64,000 bases of DNA from Latrodectus hesperus (lineage: Eukaryota > Arthropoda > Arachnida > Araneae > Theridiidae), in contig CM075852.1 of NCBI GenBank assembly GCA_037975125.1, positions 19,061,797 to 19,125,796 of the forward strand, written 5' to 3'. Below, in pieces: positions 1-12,577 of this stretch. Within the stretch, counting starts at the first letter, position 1, and every line of letters begins with the position of its first letter. Position numbers and translations under genes: made by a program. Under the pieces are notes generated by a model. It saw only the letters and a program-made list of their open reading frames with translations. It was not told where the DNA came from and made no database searches.

Positions 1-1508
1 TATATAATAGCACATTATAATAAAAATGCCAGAACTACTGTAATAGACATGATCATATAAATATATATATATAAAAAATGTACATAGAAAATACAAATTT
101 GGTTCCTTTAATTAAGATACATCAATCATTGTAATGTAATGTTTTCTCTTATCAACTATATAAATTTATTAAAATTAGTAATAAGCAAACAGGAAAGTAT
201 GAGAAATACAAAAGTAAAAATATCTGAAAGATATTTTATATCTAAAGGATAGTAGAAACAAAAAACAATCTTAATACAGTCTTGATGAAATTTTCAGCCA
301 CAAACATATTATTGTTATAAATGGTTTATTATGATACAAGAGAAATATAAAAGAAATGAATCTTTACAAAAACATTTGCTTCCATTTGTTAATATTAGTA
401 TAAAGAAATCAATTTCAGCAATAATTTTTCTAACTTGCACCAGAAAGTACAAAACAAAATAAAATTGCAAAATATTTAGAATAATTTTGTTAAAGGTATG
501 TTGAAAGATTAGTGATGATGATATTTAATACCACATTGAAAAACATATTTTTAAATATAATCTATTGTACTTTGTATTTCTAAATATAAATCAATTTATG
601 TGTAGTTAAAATATTTTTACAAGAAATGCAACAAAAATTGAAATGTAGCATATAAATTAGTTTTATTGCCTTTCATGACAATTTTAAAAGTCCATTAATA
701 AAAACCATTTAAATAAATAATGAGTTTGAAGTATTCTCTCTCATTACTTATTTAAATATTAATTAAATAATTTAATTTGATATAAAACTGGAGTAATCAT
801 TTTTTTCTGGACATTGAAAGTACATAAATTAATTTTGAGAAGGAACAATTTTCCTTCTCAAACTGAGAGTTTTTAATTTCTTGAAAGGAATTATTTGTTT
901 GTTATTTCAACCTTTAATTTAAGGTAGGAAAAAGTAAACAGTATTTTCTGTTGTTCGACTAAATATTTTGAGGGAAATTCATTCTTTGAATTTTAAATCC
1001 ATTGTTGAAAAATATTCTCTAATAAAAATTTAAATTATTCATTCATATTTTGAAAAAAATTAAAAATGTGGTTCAGGTTGATGAACTAATAAAGATATTA
1101 AATGAAATTTTGGAAACACTTCAGTTAAATGAAATTATAAAAAGTGAAAATTACACCACTTACTTTTTACAAAACAAATGTCAATATCTGTTGTGCTTTT
1201 CATCTGGTTTAAAATTTTAATTACCACATGGTTATCAAGCTAAAAGCCTCATAAAAAACATTTTTTTTTTTGCTATATAGAAAGAAAGGAAAAGTAAATA
1301 AAAAGGATTTTGACTTCATTTTCAAAACTAATTCATCTATTTGAATGATTATTTAAAAACTCAAACTATATTTTAATTTTTTTATGTCAAAATGAGAACT
1401 TTAAATTGAGAAGTAAATCAATAATTTTATGCAATGTTTAAATATTTTTATATTGATCAATTTCAGACAATCAGTAAAATAATCTTTTGAAGAAAGAGAA
1501 TAAATATG
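1..1508. other. AT-rich sequence without genes
   Basis: Very AT-rich DNA with stop codons in all frames. I see no coding signal, RNA gene or transposon end. The only structured feature is the short hairpin at 834-862. Confidence 0.6.
834..862. repeat. Perfect 12 bp hairpin
   Basis: TTTGAGAAGGAA (834-845) is followed after five bases (CAATT) by its exact reverse complement at 851-862. No T-run follows and no gene ends nearby, so there is no reason to call it a terminator. It may be a remnant of a small inverted-repeat element. Confidence 0.7.
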
Positions 1509-1510
1509 TA

Positions 1511-1709
1511 CAGTTGGCAAAAAAAGTATTAGAACAGTGAGAAATTTGTAGTTTCCAAGTTAATAAAATCAAGTAAAACTTATAATCAGTTTATAAATGA
1601 TAATATGTTCTTAGAAAATTATAATTAAGAAATAAATAAAATTTAAAAACAATTACAATATTATTAAAATAAAAATAACAAAATTTGCATCAAAAAATGT
1701 ATTAGAACA
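1511..1709 (+). repeat. Left IR/DR end of Tc1-like copy 1
   Basis: About 200 bp terminal region with an outer repeat from 1511 and an inner repeat at 1684-1709. Both contain the core GTATTAGAACA after an A-run. In related elements these are the two transposase binding sites. Confidence 0.8.
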
Positions 1710-1835
1710 AAAGCAGAAACATATAAATGACATCATTAAACTTTCAAGGTTACTTTCAACTGTATCAATGTCAAGGGCGCTTGTCTCATTCACTGCTAAT
1801 TTGTAGAAATTCAGTTTACGTGGACTTTTCCTGCC

Positions 1836-2747
1836 ATGGCATCCAAAATAAAAGAGATTTCACTTGCGAAGAGAGAACAAATCGTTCACCTGCACAATAG
1901 TGGCAAAACCTTTCGAGAAACTTCCAGTAAGTTGAATGTTTCACTTTGCGCAATTCACAACATTCTAAAAAAGAAACTGGGATTGTGGATAATAGTTCAA
2001 GATCAAGGAGACTAAGCAAGCTGACTGTCAGAGAAAAACGAGAAGTGGTTAAAGATGCCCTACAGTATTCGACAGGAAGTGCAAGGATGTTGGCTGCAAA
2101 TATTGAATCAATCACAGGAAATGTTGTAACACCTCAAACAGTTAGAAATGTACTGCATAATGCTGGTATAAAAGGAAGATGGCCAAGGAAAAACCCTTCA
2201 TTTCAGAAAGCAATGGAAAAAATGCCTAGAATTTGCCAAAATTTATAAAAATAAATCATTAGATTTCTGGAGAAGAAAAGGAACTGCTTTTCAGGCTCAA
2301 AATGTACAGAAAACTATAAAGCACGGAGGAAGGAATGTCATAGACTGGGGTGGTATGGCTTACAATGGAGTTGGAAATCTCCAGTTCATTGATAAAATAA
2401 CAGCTTTGTCATATATTGATGTGTTACGAGATAACTTGAGAGATAGTGCAAAGAAATTAATGTTAGAGAAGACATTCATTTTTCAACAAGAACAAGACCC
2501 CAAACATACTGCCAACAAAACCAAAGAATGGCTATTATATAATCCTCCCTGATTGGTAGCTCCCCCACAGTCCCCAGACTTGAATCCTATAGAACATTTG
2601 TGATATCTATTGGATGAAAAAGTGAAAAAATTCCCAATAACAAGTAAAGCAAGCTTTGCAAGATGCTTGGACCAGCATGTCATCAAACGTCACCAAAGAT
2701 TTGGTGGAATCTATGCCAAGACGTCTGGATGCAGTAATTTCAGCTAA
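1836..2747 (+). pseudogene. Tc1-like DD34E transposase, frameshifted and deleted
   Basis: A Tc1-family transposase is recognisable in pieces. The ATG at 1836 opens the N-terminal helix-turn-helix region (begins MASKIKEISLAKREQ). Near 1970 a frameshift moves the reading to the frame of 1946-2248 (second helix-turn-helix, with TPQTVRNVLHNAGIKGR). The C-terminal catalytic part carries QDPKHTANKTKEW and SPDLNPIEHL, the second Asp and the Glu of the DDE triad, and ends at the TAA at 2745-2747. In-frame stops interrupt the later part. Compared with the copy at 36783-38420, about 70 bp are missing at 2269-2274, and the missing piece holds the first catalytic Asp (FSD). The protein cannot be functional. 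Confidence 0.9.
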
Positions 2748-2796
2748 CGGACTACATACCATGTATTAGTATCACATTCGAATTTTTAGAAATTTT

Positions 2797-2841
2797 ATTT
2801 TATGGATAATTCAACATTCAATGTTGAATTATCCATAAAAT
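2797..2841. repeat. 45 bp near-perfect palindrome with third copy
   Basis: Arms of 22 bp (2797-2818 and 2820-2841) are exact reverse complements around a single C. Part of the arm (TTGAATTATCCATAA) recurs directly at 2844-2858. It lies just inside the inner repeat of the right end of Tc1-like copy 1. The second copy of the transposon has a simpler sequence at the equivalent place, so this looks like a local inverted duplication specific to copy 1. Confidence 0.85.
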
Positions 2842-2868
2842 AAGTTGAATTATCCATAACAAGTCCAA

Positions 2869-3069
2869 TGTTCTAATACTTTTTTTGCAAAGCACACAAA
2901 TCTTTTATTTAAATTTTTTAAATCCTATTGATTCTAAATATTTGTTTCTTACTCCATGAGTAGTTGTGTAAAAGTATTACATAATATACATACTATGTGA
3001 CAAATGTTTCATTTTATTACTTTGAGAACTTAAAAATTCCTATTGTTCTAATACTTTTTTTGCCAACTG
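2869..3069 (-). repeat. Right IR/DR end of Tc1-like copy 1
   Basis: Mirror of the left end. The inner motif TGTTCTAATACTTTTTTTGC is at 2869-2888 and the outer motif runs into the end at 3069, next to TA. Confidence 0.8.
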
Positions 3070-5027
3070 TATTTTAAATAGTTTTATTCATACTTGCAAT
3101 AATGAAAATTTATAATGCTTAAATATTACATAAGTTAATTTTGATAAAAATAAAATTACGAAAGAGTAGTTTAAGTGTCAGTGTTATATTTCTTGTAATA
3201 AAGTTTACAATCACAGTTTAAAGAACTAAATTTTTATCAATAAAGAATTATGTTATTACATTATAAGTTTATGTGAAATTCTTAATATTTCGCATGAAAT
3301 AAAAATTTTCATTTATAAATATCAATTTGAAAATAAAATTCATAAAATTTTATATCAGTTTTTAAAAAATGAAAATTTTAGAAATAAAGTTCTTACTTAG
3401 AAAAAAATGTTTCAATTGAAATTAGATTTTTTCTTCAATAAATATAAATATTTTTCCAAAATATTCAAAAGAATAAAATTCTTGGAAAAATTTAATAATG
3501 TAACATTTTCTCAAAATAAAAATACAAGACTTAATGTATAAAAATTAAAGGACTTGAATGTATACATTCAAATATTCTATGAAGCATAATTCACAAAAAT
3601 TCAACAGACCTGAAATTTCTTTTAAAACTTTCATTCCTATGCTCACTTTTAATTAAAAATATTCTAAATATTTTTTAATAATTTAATACAGTTATTAATA
3701 AATATTTTTAAATCAAAGTTACAAGCAGTTAGCAACAAAAGCTTTGAAACTTATTATTTAGGTTTCAAATGAATACTATAACAATGTTTAAGAACAAAAA
3801 TAAAAGTTTATAGATTTAAATATAAAACATTATTTTTCACTATTTCATGTACTAAATCAATTTGATTCTCTTAATGTATGCAGCAATTTTCCAAACTATA
3901 TATGAGTGTTTTAAAATTTCTTTTTAAATTACACAAAATATTTCAATAATTAAAAAAGTATCGTTAAAATTAAATATTTTAAAAATTTAATACTCAAAAC
4001 ACTTATTTTTAATTTCAAAAATAATAATTTACTATAAATAATTACATAAGCACATTCTAAGAAAAAATTTTCTTTATACTTTATAACTCTATTAAATAGC
4101 TTAAATTAACAGTACCACATATATCTATAATGTAAAGTCATTAAACCTACTGGACAAAAATGAATGTTTTTATAATAAATAGGATAAGAAACATGAATTG
4201 TTCTAATTTCAGAGTTGTAAAGTCAAATATTGAAGCACAGCAATAAAATTGACACCAAATAATTGAAAATAAAAGAAATTGAAAAAATCATTCTAACTGA
4301 CAATAATATAAAGAATAAACATTTTCTGATAGTTTTACTGAAAACAGTAGAATATATCTTCTTAAATATTTTGTACTCTTTACCATCAAGTATCATTTAT
4401 GTTATTAAATATCAAAATTGCATACATACATATTTAAATATTACATAACAATATAAATGTTAAAAAGAGATTTATGATTTTTTTGTTTTTTTTTTGATGA
4501 TATGAGAAAAGGAGAAGTTCTAGACGTGTTTGGAATTATGAAAAGAATCTAACAAATCCAGGCACCAAATAATTTAAAAGTCTTAGCTCCTTAATGATGC
4601 ATTATATATGTTTAAGAATTATTCTATTATAAGTAACAAATTAATTTAATTAGAGTGAATATTTCAACTGCATTAACAATTTAAAAAATATAGTTTTTAG
4701 AAATTATAGTGTTATAAATTTAAGGTGTGTCACTAATTTAAAAGAGTTGAGAAAAGTTAAGTTAGACTACTTATTTATTGTCTAAATTTGTTTTATTAAC
4801 AGTATGAATGTACACAGTATCATTAAATATTATATCTAATAGTTGTTAAATCTCTGAACGTTAAACCATTAAAAATTAACTTCCAACGTTTAATTTCTGG
4901 GCAATGTCTTGATAAACTATATACACTTGGTAACTTACTCCAAGCAACCATCAGTTTATCGGTTTACTATTTTTCTTACAATTAATTACAAGATAACGAA
5001 TTTTCTTTATCTTCACAAATCACAAAT

Positions 5028-5187
5028 CATTTTCTCAGATTTCCATTATATTTGATAAGATATGGATACATTTACCAATTATGCTGCTTATAATGAGTTT
5101 TTTTATATAATTTATCTAACTCGTAAACTGTGAAACTTTTAACCCAATTAAATGTAAAATATTTCAGAAGTATATGAATAAATCAAA
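5028..5187 (+). repeat. 160 bp direct repeat, copy 1
   Basis: The block starting CATTTTCTCA and running through TGATAAGATATGGATACA to AATAAATCAAA recurs 1174 bp downstream with only a handful of differences. I see no coding content. It is either a segmental duplication or two fragments of one interspersed repeat. Confidence 0.9.
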
Positions 5188-6201
5188 AGTTTATTACATT
5201 TTTTAATTTTCAGATAAATGGCTGAATAACAAGAATAAAATAAATTTTTCTCGCCAGATTTGTACCGTAAATATTTATATTATAAGCATAAGCATATATA
5301 TATTAGACTAAGATTTTCATTCGAAATTATGACTGAAAATAATGAAACAGGCGAAGTATGATTAAACCAAAATCTTTGACGTTACCTGTTTTTTAAAACA
5401 TTTTGCTAATGTTTACTAGTTTTAATAATGAAAACTTCTAGAAGTGTAATGAACTAATCACCAACAAAATTTTTGTTTCAAAACATTAGGAAATGTAAAT
5501 ACATATTAAGACGAGTTGAGAGAACAGTTTCTTGTCATTTGTAAATTTCATAATTTGAAATCATGTGATCACAAACTGTATGAGGCAGATAACTGATAGA
5601 AAAATGTATCGTGCGGAATTTTTTCTCCTTCACATTGTGAACCATTCAAATAAACCAATTTATCATAAAGATGTAGAAATCTACTCATTTTTAAGAATAA
5701 ATAAGCTCTATCACTAATGTAAACTATGATCTCTTTAAATTAAATCAATTTGCATTGAAGGAAATTTCTTACATTGTAGTAGAATATCTGCTTTCACTAA
5801 CATTCAATTTGAAACTTTAAATTTTATCTCAGATATATTTAATTCATTAGTGATATATTAGTGATTACATTCAACAGATTATATGTTAGATTATGTATAA
5901 TGTTAGGGATAATAATTATGTTATACTTTAAGAATGTTTCATGATGCTTTTTTTCAGAACGAATCTACGAAAATACAAATAACATTACAAAAAACAGATT
6001 ACGGTGATCATCGATCACTATATTTATCCCTAGTTCTCTGTATATGATCATCAATATGCATTCATCGTAATGAAAGGAAAATTAGCTATCTTTTGATCTA
6101 AAGATTTCGAAATTAAGTATGTTGAAAAAGCCTCTGGAGTATCTTTGACTGAAAAAATCTAGCACTATTCTGCCAGACGTTTTTGGTTATTTTTCAATGC
6201 T

Positions 6202-6361
6202 CATTTTCTCAACTTTCCATTATATTTGATAAGATATGGATACATTTACCAATTATACTGCTTATAATGAATTTTTTTATATAATTTATCTAACTCGTAA
6301 ACTGTGAAACTTTTAACCCAATTAAATGTAAAACATTTCAGAAGTATATGAATAAATCAAA
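6202..6361 (+). repeat. 160 bp direct repeat, copy 2
   Basis: Second copy of the block at 5028-5187, in the same orientation and collinear without gaps. Confidence 0.9.
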
Positions 6362-7019
6362 TGGATATTATTAATATTATGATGTTATAAAACGCAGTAG
6401 AGTTATACTATACATACAAGTATACATACTTGTATAATTACATCGTAGAAATTAAAAAACTAAATTCCAGAGGCATCTCCAATATGCTATGAAATCAAAT
6501 AAATAGGAAAAATATTTCTTTTCGAATAATACTCTGCAAATACATTCATTAGAAATTTATATACGAATAAATAAATGTAGATAAATACTTTTACATTTAA
6601 TTTATAAATGTTACTTTTGTGTATAACAGTTACATCAGATTTTGGGATAGTTTTATGGTAAACAATATACAAAACAATTGCATGTAAAAATTATAATATA
6701 TCTAAACATAAAAATATGAAAAATTTGATTTCAATTATAATTTTAAGCCCAAATAGATAAAAAATTTTATGGTAACCAAAGTTTGTTATTACAAATATGT
6801 AAAAAAAATTCAACTTACCAACACAGCGAATTTTTGAAAACTTCTTGATAAATTAATAAAACGGTCGCGATTAAGCTTCAAGAATAGAAGTTTCAGAATC
6901 ATTGGAATTCAGAAACATTAATCTAAATTAGTAAGTAAATTCTTAATAAAAAAGCAATTAAACAGCTTAGAAAAATAGGTAGCCATATTGGATTTAATTT
7001 CATTTACTATATTTTGGCA

Positions 7020-7345
7020 GAATCTTGGCATACTCAATATAAGTCGTAACTTGGCTACTTTTATAGGATCAATAATGGCTTATCATGACATACTGGGGAA
7101 AACTTGGTCTCCTTTTGGTACAATATAGGCTTATCTTGGCATTCCCCACATTGGAGAAGACTTGGCCCTCATGAACGGACCAACCTTAGCATGCCTAATA
7201 TTGGAGAAAACGTGGAGTACATTATTGGGCTTATCTGGGTATGTTGTATATTGGAGAAAATTTGACGTTCACACACACACATTATTAGTTCATTATCGGG
7301 GTTATCTTGGCAAGATTGCCAATATTGGGCCAGACTATTTTGCTA
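7020..7345 (+). repeat. Degenerate tandem repeat, about 50-60 bp period
   Basis: A locally more GC-rich stretch in which variants of GGCTTATCTTGGC and ATTGGAGAAAACTTGG recur. The GGAGAA-type word appears near 7091, 7150, 7201 and 7249, and the TTATC word near 7079, 7131, 7229 and 7303. The spacing is irregular. The open frame at 7162-7392 crosses it and is probably only the by-product of the repeat. Confidence 0.5.
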
Positions 7346-7392
7346 CTTGGGATGAGGTCAAAAAAGGAATACAAGAAAATTTGTTCATATAA

Positions 7393-8857
7393 TATTTAAA
7401 CGTTCTTTGAAGCAACTTATTAAAAGTAATTACCTGGAATTTTACTATTTATTGTAGGATAAAACAGAATTTTTTTCTTTCTCGTTTTCTTTTTCCATCA
7501 AGTACTTTATTTTTTTCCTCATCAAAGAATTTTTGAATCTGTAAATATTTTTTGAAGTAATATTCTCCTTTCTGCATCAATTTCATGATGGTAAATTAAC
7601 CGTAAAAATGATTATATTCTTTTCTGGCTTTACTGAGATGGAATTTGTACTCTAAACGATCATGTCTTACCTGATATTAACACGCATTTTTTATTTTTGA
7701 AATTAGCGAATGTAAAATCAAGGATTGTATTAAGAAATCAGCAATTAAAGCCCTAATTCACTATCATTTTAATATTTTGGATTCGATATTATTATAAATG
7801 ATTTTCATAAAGGTTATCAATATTTGCTGTTTTTACAGCGTTTTCATTACATTTTGCATAAATCGTGGATAAAGAACATATTTTTTGTGAAAATAAGTAT
7901 AAAGAAATCCTGAATAAATTTGAGAAAGAACTTTTAGTAAATTAAAAACTATATGTTTTCATAGGAATGTTAATAATTAAATAATAGGTAGTTGACCACT
8001 GTACAATTTTAAAAGGTATATAGTTTTAAAAATAGGCGAATTATAAACCATTCTTACTTATCTGATGTGAAGACTCATAACGTAATTTTAAAATGACATC
8101 GTAAATCAAATAAATGGAAAACTTATAAGAAAGTAACAAGACTAATTCCAGAATCAAGTAATATAAAAGTTCTCAGTCAATTTTATTTTCATGATTATGA
8201 TGAGTAACGTCTAGGAATTACTCTAATCTTTAATTTGAAGCCTAGGATCTAACATAAAAATGAAAATAAGAGCTTCTGTCACTTCAGTGAAACTTAAAGT
8301 GTCAATGATTTTCTCCTGGTGGGTTTATCCTTCTTTTTTATTATTACAAAAGTCAAGTTAACTGTAATGTCAGCTAACAAAAATTTAATAGCAGAAAACA
8401 TAGAAAGCCTTATATTTGGATACTCTTCAGGCTCTTTATCATAGGTACTAGTTGTACTGTTGTTAATGATTCATACGATTTTTATAGAAGCATGATAAAA
8501 TGAAATTATTTTGTAATTTGTTGATAGCATCCAAAAACATAAGAATATATAGACTATATTTTATTGTTTGCATATGATATATCTTTTGAAACATTATTTT
8601 TCAATTTCTTTTATATTAATCTTTTTTAATGCTTTAGCAGGAAAAACACAAACAAATGTCATTGCGATAACAAAATAAGAGTTAAAAAAATGCCTTTTCC
8701 CTCATTCAATTTACTTCATAAACCTGGAGATCAAGTGACAAGATGCCTAGGGTTAAATGTTGCAAAATCTATCCCGTACATTATCTATTGTTAGTTTATT
8801 ATGATAATTATTATATATCTCGAATGTATCTACACATATCTCGAAATGCATAAAATA
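7393..8857. other. AT-rich sequence, no gene seen
   Basis: No coding signal, no recognisable repeat and no RNA gene. It ends at the TA target site of the Tigger-like element. Confidence 0.55.
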
Positions 8858-8859
8858 TA

Positions 8860-11066
8860 CAGTAAGACCCCGCTTAACGCGGGGGATACGTTCCATCAAA
8901 GTAGAGCGTAATGCGAAACAGCGCTAAACGAGGCTATCTTTACATGTAAATATTGGGGTTAGGGGAAGATGGCTAGGAAATTGGTTAGGTATTAAATTTA
9001 AAAAGTATGTTTTTTTAATAAAAATAAAACCAAACATTTATTTCTTAAAGCCCAAATTAATACCACATTATTATTTCTTGCAAAAATAAAAACAAAATAT
9101 AAATAACAAAACGAATATTCTTAAAAAAAAAAAACAAATAAAACTCTAAGTCTGTCATATTTAGTTAGCCTTCCGCGTTTTAAGTGTTCTGCCTTTTTGT
9201 GACAAAAGCATCTAATGTTGTTTGCCTTTTTCTTTTGCGTTGTTCTCTTAAAAGTTCTTCATAAACGGATAGAGCATCTCTAACACCACGCCTTACTTTT
9301 GAGCTCCTGTCAAAATTCGGATCATTTTCAATGAATTGATCCATTATTTCAGTTATGGTAGACAAACTCCTTTTTACAAACGCCATCGAAAGTTCTGTTT
9401 GCTCTTCTTCTGAATCACTGCTGTCAACATTTTTGTTTTCTTCTTGTTCAATTAATTCCTTGAGCTCATCATTAGAAAGACTAGCCGCTGCTTCTTGAAT
9501 TATTTCTTCGACATCTTCCACATTTACCCCTTCAAAACCGGTTTGCTTCGTTAATTTCACTATCTCTTCCACTGTTTCATCCACATCGACACAGTGTCCA
9601 ACGTCATCGCTCTTACTTATATCCGGCCAAATATTCTTCCATACTCCTTTCAAAGATCTTTCTGTTACCTCATTTCAAGAAAAGCCTATGTTTTCTACAG
9701 CATCCACGATGTTGTAGTTTTTCCAAAATTCTCTTATGGACTGGTTCTCTTCTCCGTCTGTCGCCGCAAGTAATAAGCCTTAAAATTTGATATAACGCCT
9801 TGGTCCATTGGTTGAATTAAAGCAGTTTTGTTAGGCGGCAAGAAAACCACTTCGACTGGAATGCATGTTGTTAAGTCTGATAAATTTGTTGGGTGGCTTG
9901 GAGCATTATTAATTAACAGAAGTGCTTTTTGTTCAAGTTTTTTAATTTCGCAATAACGTTTAACAGATGGGCAGAAATGTTCAGTGAACCAATCCTGGAA
10001 AATTTTCGCAGTTATCCATGATTTTTTATTAGACTCCCAAATTACAGGTAAAGTTGATTTAGATATGCATTTCATCCCTCTTGGGTTTTTGGAATGGTAA
10101 ATTAGTAATGGTTTTAATTTAAAATTTCCGCTTGCGTTAACACCTAGTAGTAAGCGATCTTTTGCAGCTTTAAATCCTGGTGCCCGTTTCTCTTCACGGG
10201 ATAGAAATGTTCGTTTTGACATTCTTTTCCAAAACAAGCCTGTTTCATCACCATTAAAAACCAATTCTGGAGGATAGTTTCCTTCTTCAATTATTTTTTT
10301 AAATATCGCTGGAAATTCAGCCGCCGCTTTTGTATCACCACTTGCTGCTTCTCCTGTAATCTTTATGTTGTGAAGGTTATTTCGATGTTTAAATCTATTA
10401 AACCATCCTGACTAGCAACGAAAGTTTCACTTGTGTCAATTGTCTCAGCCTGAATGTAATTAAAAATTCTTCTAGCTTTTTCCATTATGATAGATTGGCT
10501 TAATGGCATATTGCGGTCAATTTCGTCGTCAATCCATATAGACAGTCATTTTTCAATTTCCTCTATGATATTATTTCTAGAACGGGTAATTCTAGTTGCA
10601 GAGCTTGACGTAGTTGTAGTTGCCGATGACAGTATTTTTTCTTTATTCTTCATGATGGTCCTTATTGTTGAAGTTGGCAAATTAAATGAAGCACTAATTA
10701 GAGTTTGACGTTCACCAGAATCTAATCTTCTAATCACTTCCATTTTAGTTTTGAGTGAAATGCTTTTTCTGGTTGCTTTCTTTTCTTTTTCATTATCACC
10801 CATAGTAAAAACTAAAGACCAAAATATTTGACACTGTAATATAGTATTAAATATGTAAATTAATACCTACTTACAATAATGTCAACAAATGTTTCCAATA
10901 ATAAAAATATGTCAGAAACACAAGTACACTCTTTCGGATATGTATTTGAAACCTATCGCTGAATAATATTTCGGGGAATCCCCGTATGCTGCGAGTGATT
11001 TCGTGGAATCCCCGGGTTGAAATAAAAGAGCGCTAAACCGAAACAGCGTTAAGCGGGGTCTTACTG
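8860..11066 (-). mobile_element. Tigger/pogo-type DNA transposon
   Basis: Terminal inverted repeats CAGTAAGACCCCGCTTAACG at 8860 and its reverse complement ending at 11066, flanked by TA at 8858-8859 and 11067-11068. A GCG-rich motif with AAACAGCG occurs near both ends (8917-8925 and 11041-11048). At 2207 bp the element is close to the usual size for a full-length Tigger. The transposase is read from the minus strand and broken. TIR sequence, TA duplication and CENP-B-like transposase all agree on the pogo/Tigger branch of Tc1/mariner. Confidence 0.93.
9180..10803 (-). pseudogene. Tigger/pogo transposase (CENP-B/jerky-like), broken
   Basis: The ATG at 10803 opens an N-terminal psq/CENP-B-type helix-turn-helix (SLKTKMEVIRRLDSGE; frame open to 10546). 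The middle DNA-binding half, about 10545-10265, is interrupted by stops and frameshifts. A long open piece at 10264-9734 is the catalytic core: GDETGLFW carries the first Asp and PMDQGVISNFK the third. At the second position the sequence reads LLLINNAPSH where the family has an Asp before NAP, so a catalytic Asp has become Asn. The C-terminal acidic tail (9653-9180) ends with the typical KRQTTLDAFVTK motif. The interruptions plus the D-to-N change make it non-functional; the other long frames here are antisense shadows. Confidence 0.9.
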
Positions 11067-11068
11067 TA

Positions 11069-12577
11069 CTTCTCACATATTTCATTTGTATAATTTTTAA
11101 CCAGCTTCGTTTGAGTTTTTATTGCAATAAAAAGCTATTGCGCATTTTTTTACAGAAAGTTTAAAAAATTTTTTAAAAATGCATAAACTTACGAAATTTT
11201 TAATACGATTTTAAAGAAATGCATGAATATGAAAATGGCTTAAAATTAATTTTGAAACTAAAGCATTAGAAATAATGATTTAAAAAAGTAAAGGAGTAAT
11301 AAATGGCAATTGTGTTCAGAAAAAAGTCTTCTTTTTTAAGAATGGAAGTTTTTTTAATATTTGTGTTTAAAACGTGAACTTAAGCATTTAAAAAGTATAT
11401 AAGTAAGTATTTAAGCAGTGGGAAAAGTTTTAATATTTCTATTAAAACCGCTTTATAATCAACTGTAGCACATATATTTCCATTTTATTTTTATACGAAA
11501 AAAAGGGAAGGGATTTTGGAGCACGTGAAAGCAGGTATGATAACAGCAGTATTGGGTTTGGATATTTTATATCTCTCTAAGTTTCTTTTAATTATGAGGT
11601 CCAGGTTTTATTTGTTTACTTGGTCTTCTATTAATATGTTTCTAAAAGTGGCATTAAAAGCATATCTCTATTAGATTAATGTACTGCCTTACATTCCACT
11701 ACTAGAATAGGTCTACCACAAGAATAATTCCTGCCAAATAGCCTAGTTAGGGGCGATCGCCATTGTAACAAGATCTGTCCATTTAAAATGTGGGTTAAAA
11801 ATGTTATGAATGAATGGTATTTAGGATAATGCATCATATGAGATTATATATTATTCTCAAGGTTTTCATTAAGCCAAAGTTGGTGCCTTTCTTCTTCTGC
11901 TGAAAATGAAATGCATCTTGTTTCCATGCAACAGACAGGTACAGTCAAATTGATTAGGGCGATTCTATTGATAGACAGACAGCATCCCCCTTGATGGGTT
12001 TTCTAGTTCTTTGATTGAAAAGCTATATTAATTTGTAAGTCTATAAATGTTGATGGTACAAAATAATTTAAGCCACATCGAATTCAAATATAAATACAAA
12101 ATAGTTTAATTTCATAAAAAGAATAACTATAAATACTGACAAAATTGATATTTTCCAATAACCAAAGTGTTGGGAATAAAACTTTTAATGAACATGAAAC
12201 ATAAAGAAATTGATTAAACCATATTTTGATGATTCATATTATACCTTGTTAAAGAATAACAAACTTAATCATAAATCCCAGTTTTAAAAGATTTCTCGAG
12301 GTAAAAATGAGAGACCATCGCGGTTCAGATGGCGACATTTAACGACTTTGCTTCTGCTAAGATGAGAATGGCTTTGGTATCTAAATTAGGCAACCACAAT
12401 AATGGGTGTAAATTAGCTTTCCCTGAAATATAGCAAGCATGTAAGAAATAGGGAAACCATACATAAGAGCAGACTCAACAGAATAAGAATTGATTAAATG
12501 TTTTCAAGAACATCAAAAATTAATACAAATGTAAGAAAATATGTTACAAAAAATGAGTGGTTTGAAATGTTATAACA
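11069..12577. other. Unassigned sequence between two pogo-type elements
   Basis: AT-rich, with slightly richer patches near 11690-12010 and 12300-12440 that could be worn repeats. I could not assign them to a family and see no open reading frame of note. Confidence 0.5.

Larger units (their letters stand above)
1511..3069 (+). mobile_element. Tc1-like transposon, copy 1 (full-length ends, dead)
   Basis: The element begins CAGTTGGCAAAAAAAGTATT and ends with the reverse complement of nearly the same sequence. TA dinucleotides at 1509-1510 and 3070-3071 give the expected Tc1/mariner target duplication. A second copy of the end motif (AAAAAATGTATTAGAACA-like) lies about 175-200 bp inside each end, at 1684-1709 and 2869-2891, giving the IR/DR end architecture known from Sleeping Beauty-type elements. 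The length is 1559 bp. A related copy in the opposite orientation lies at 36783-38420. The transposase inside is a pseudogene. Confidence 0.93.
3072..7019. other. AT-rich sequence, no gene seen
   Basis: Mostly A/T with dense stops. The open frames at 4263-4448 and 6487-6672 are short, composed of AT-rich codons and resemble nothing I know. The one clear structure is the pair of 160 bp direct repeats annotated separately. Confidence 0.6.

Noticed and set aside
4263..4448. 61-codon plus-strand frame
   Set aside because: AT-driven codons (Ile, Asn, Lys, Leu), no motif; expected by chance at this composition.
7162..7392. 76-codon plus-strand frame
   Set aside because: It coincides with the degenerate repeat at 7020-7345 and has no recognisable domain.
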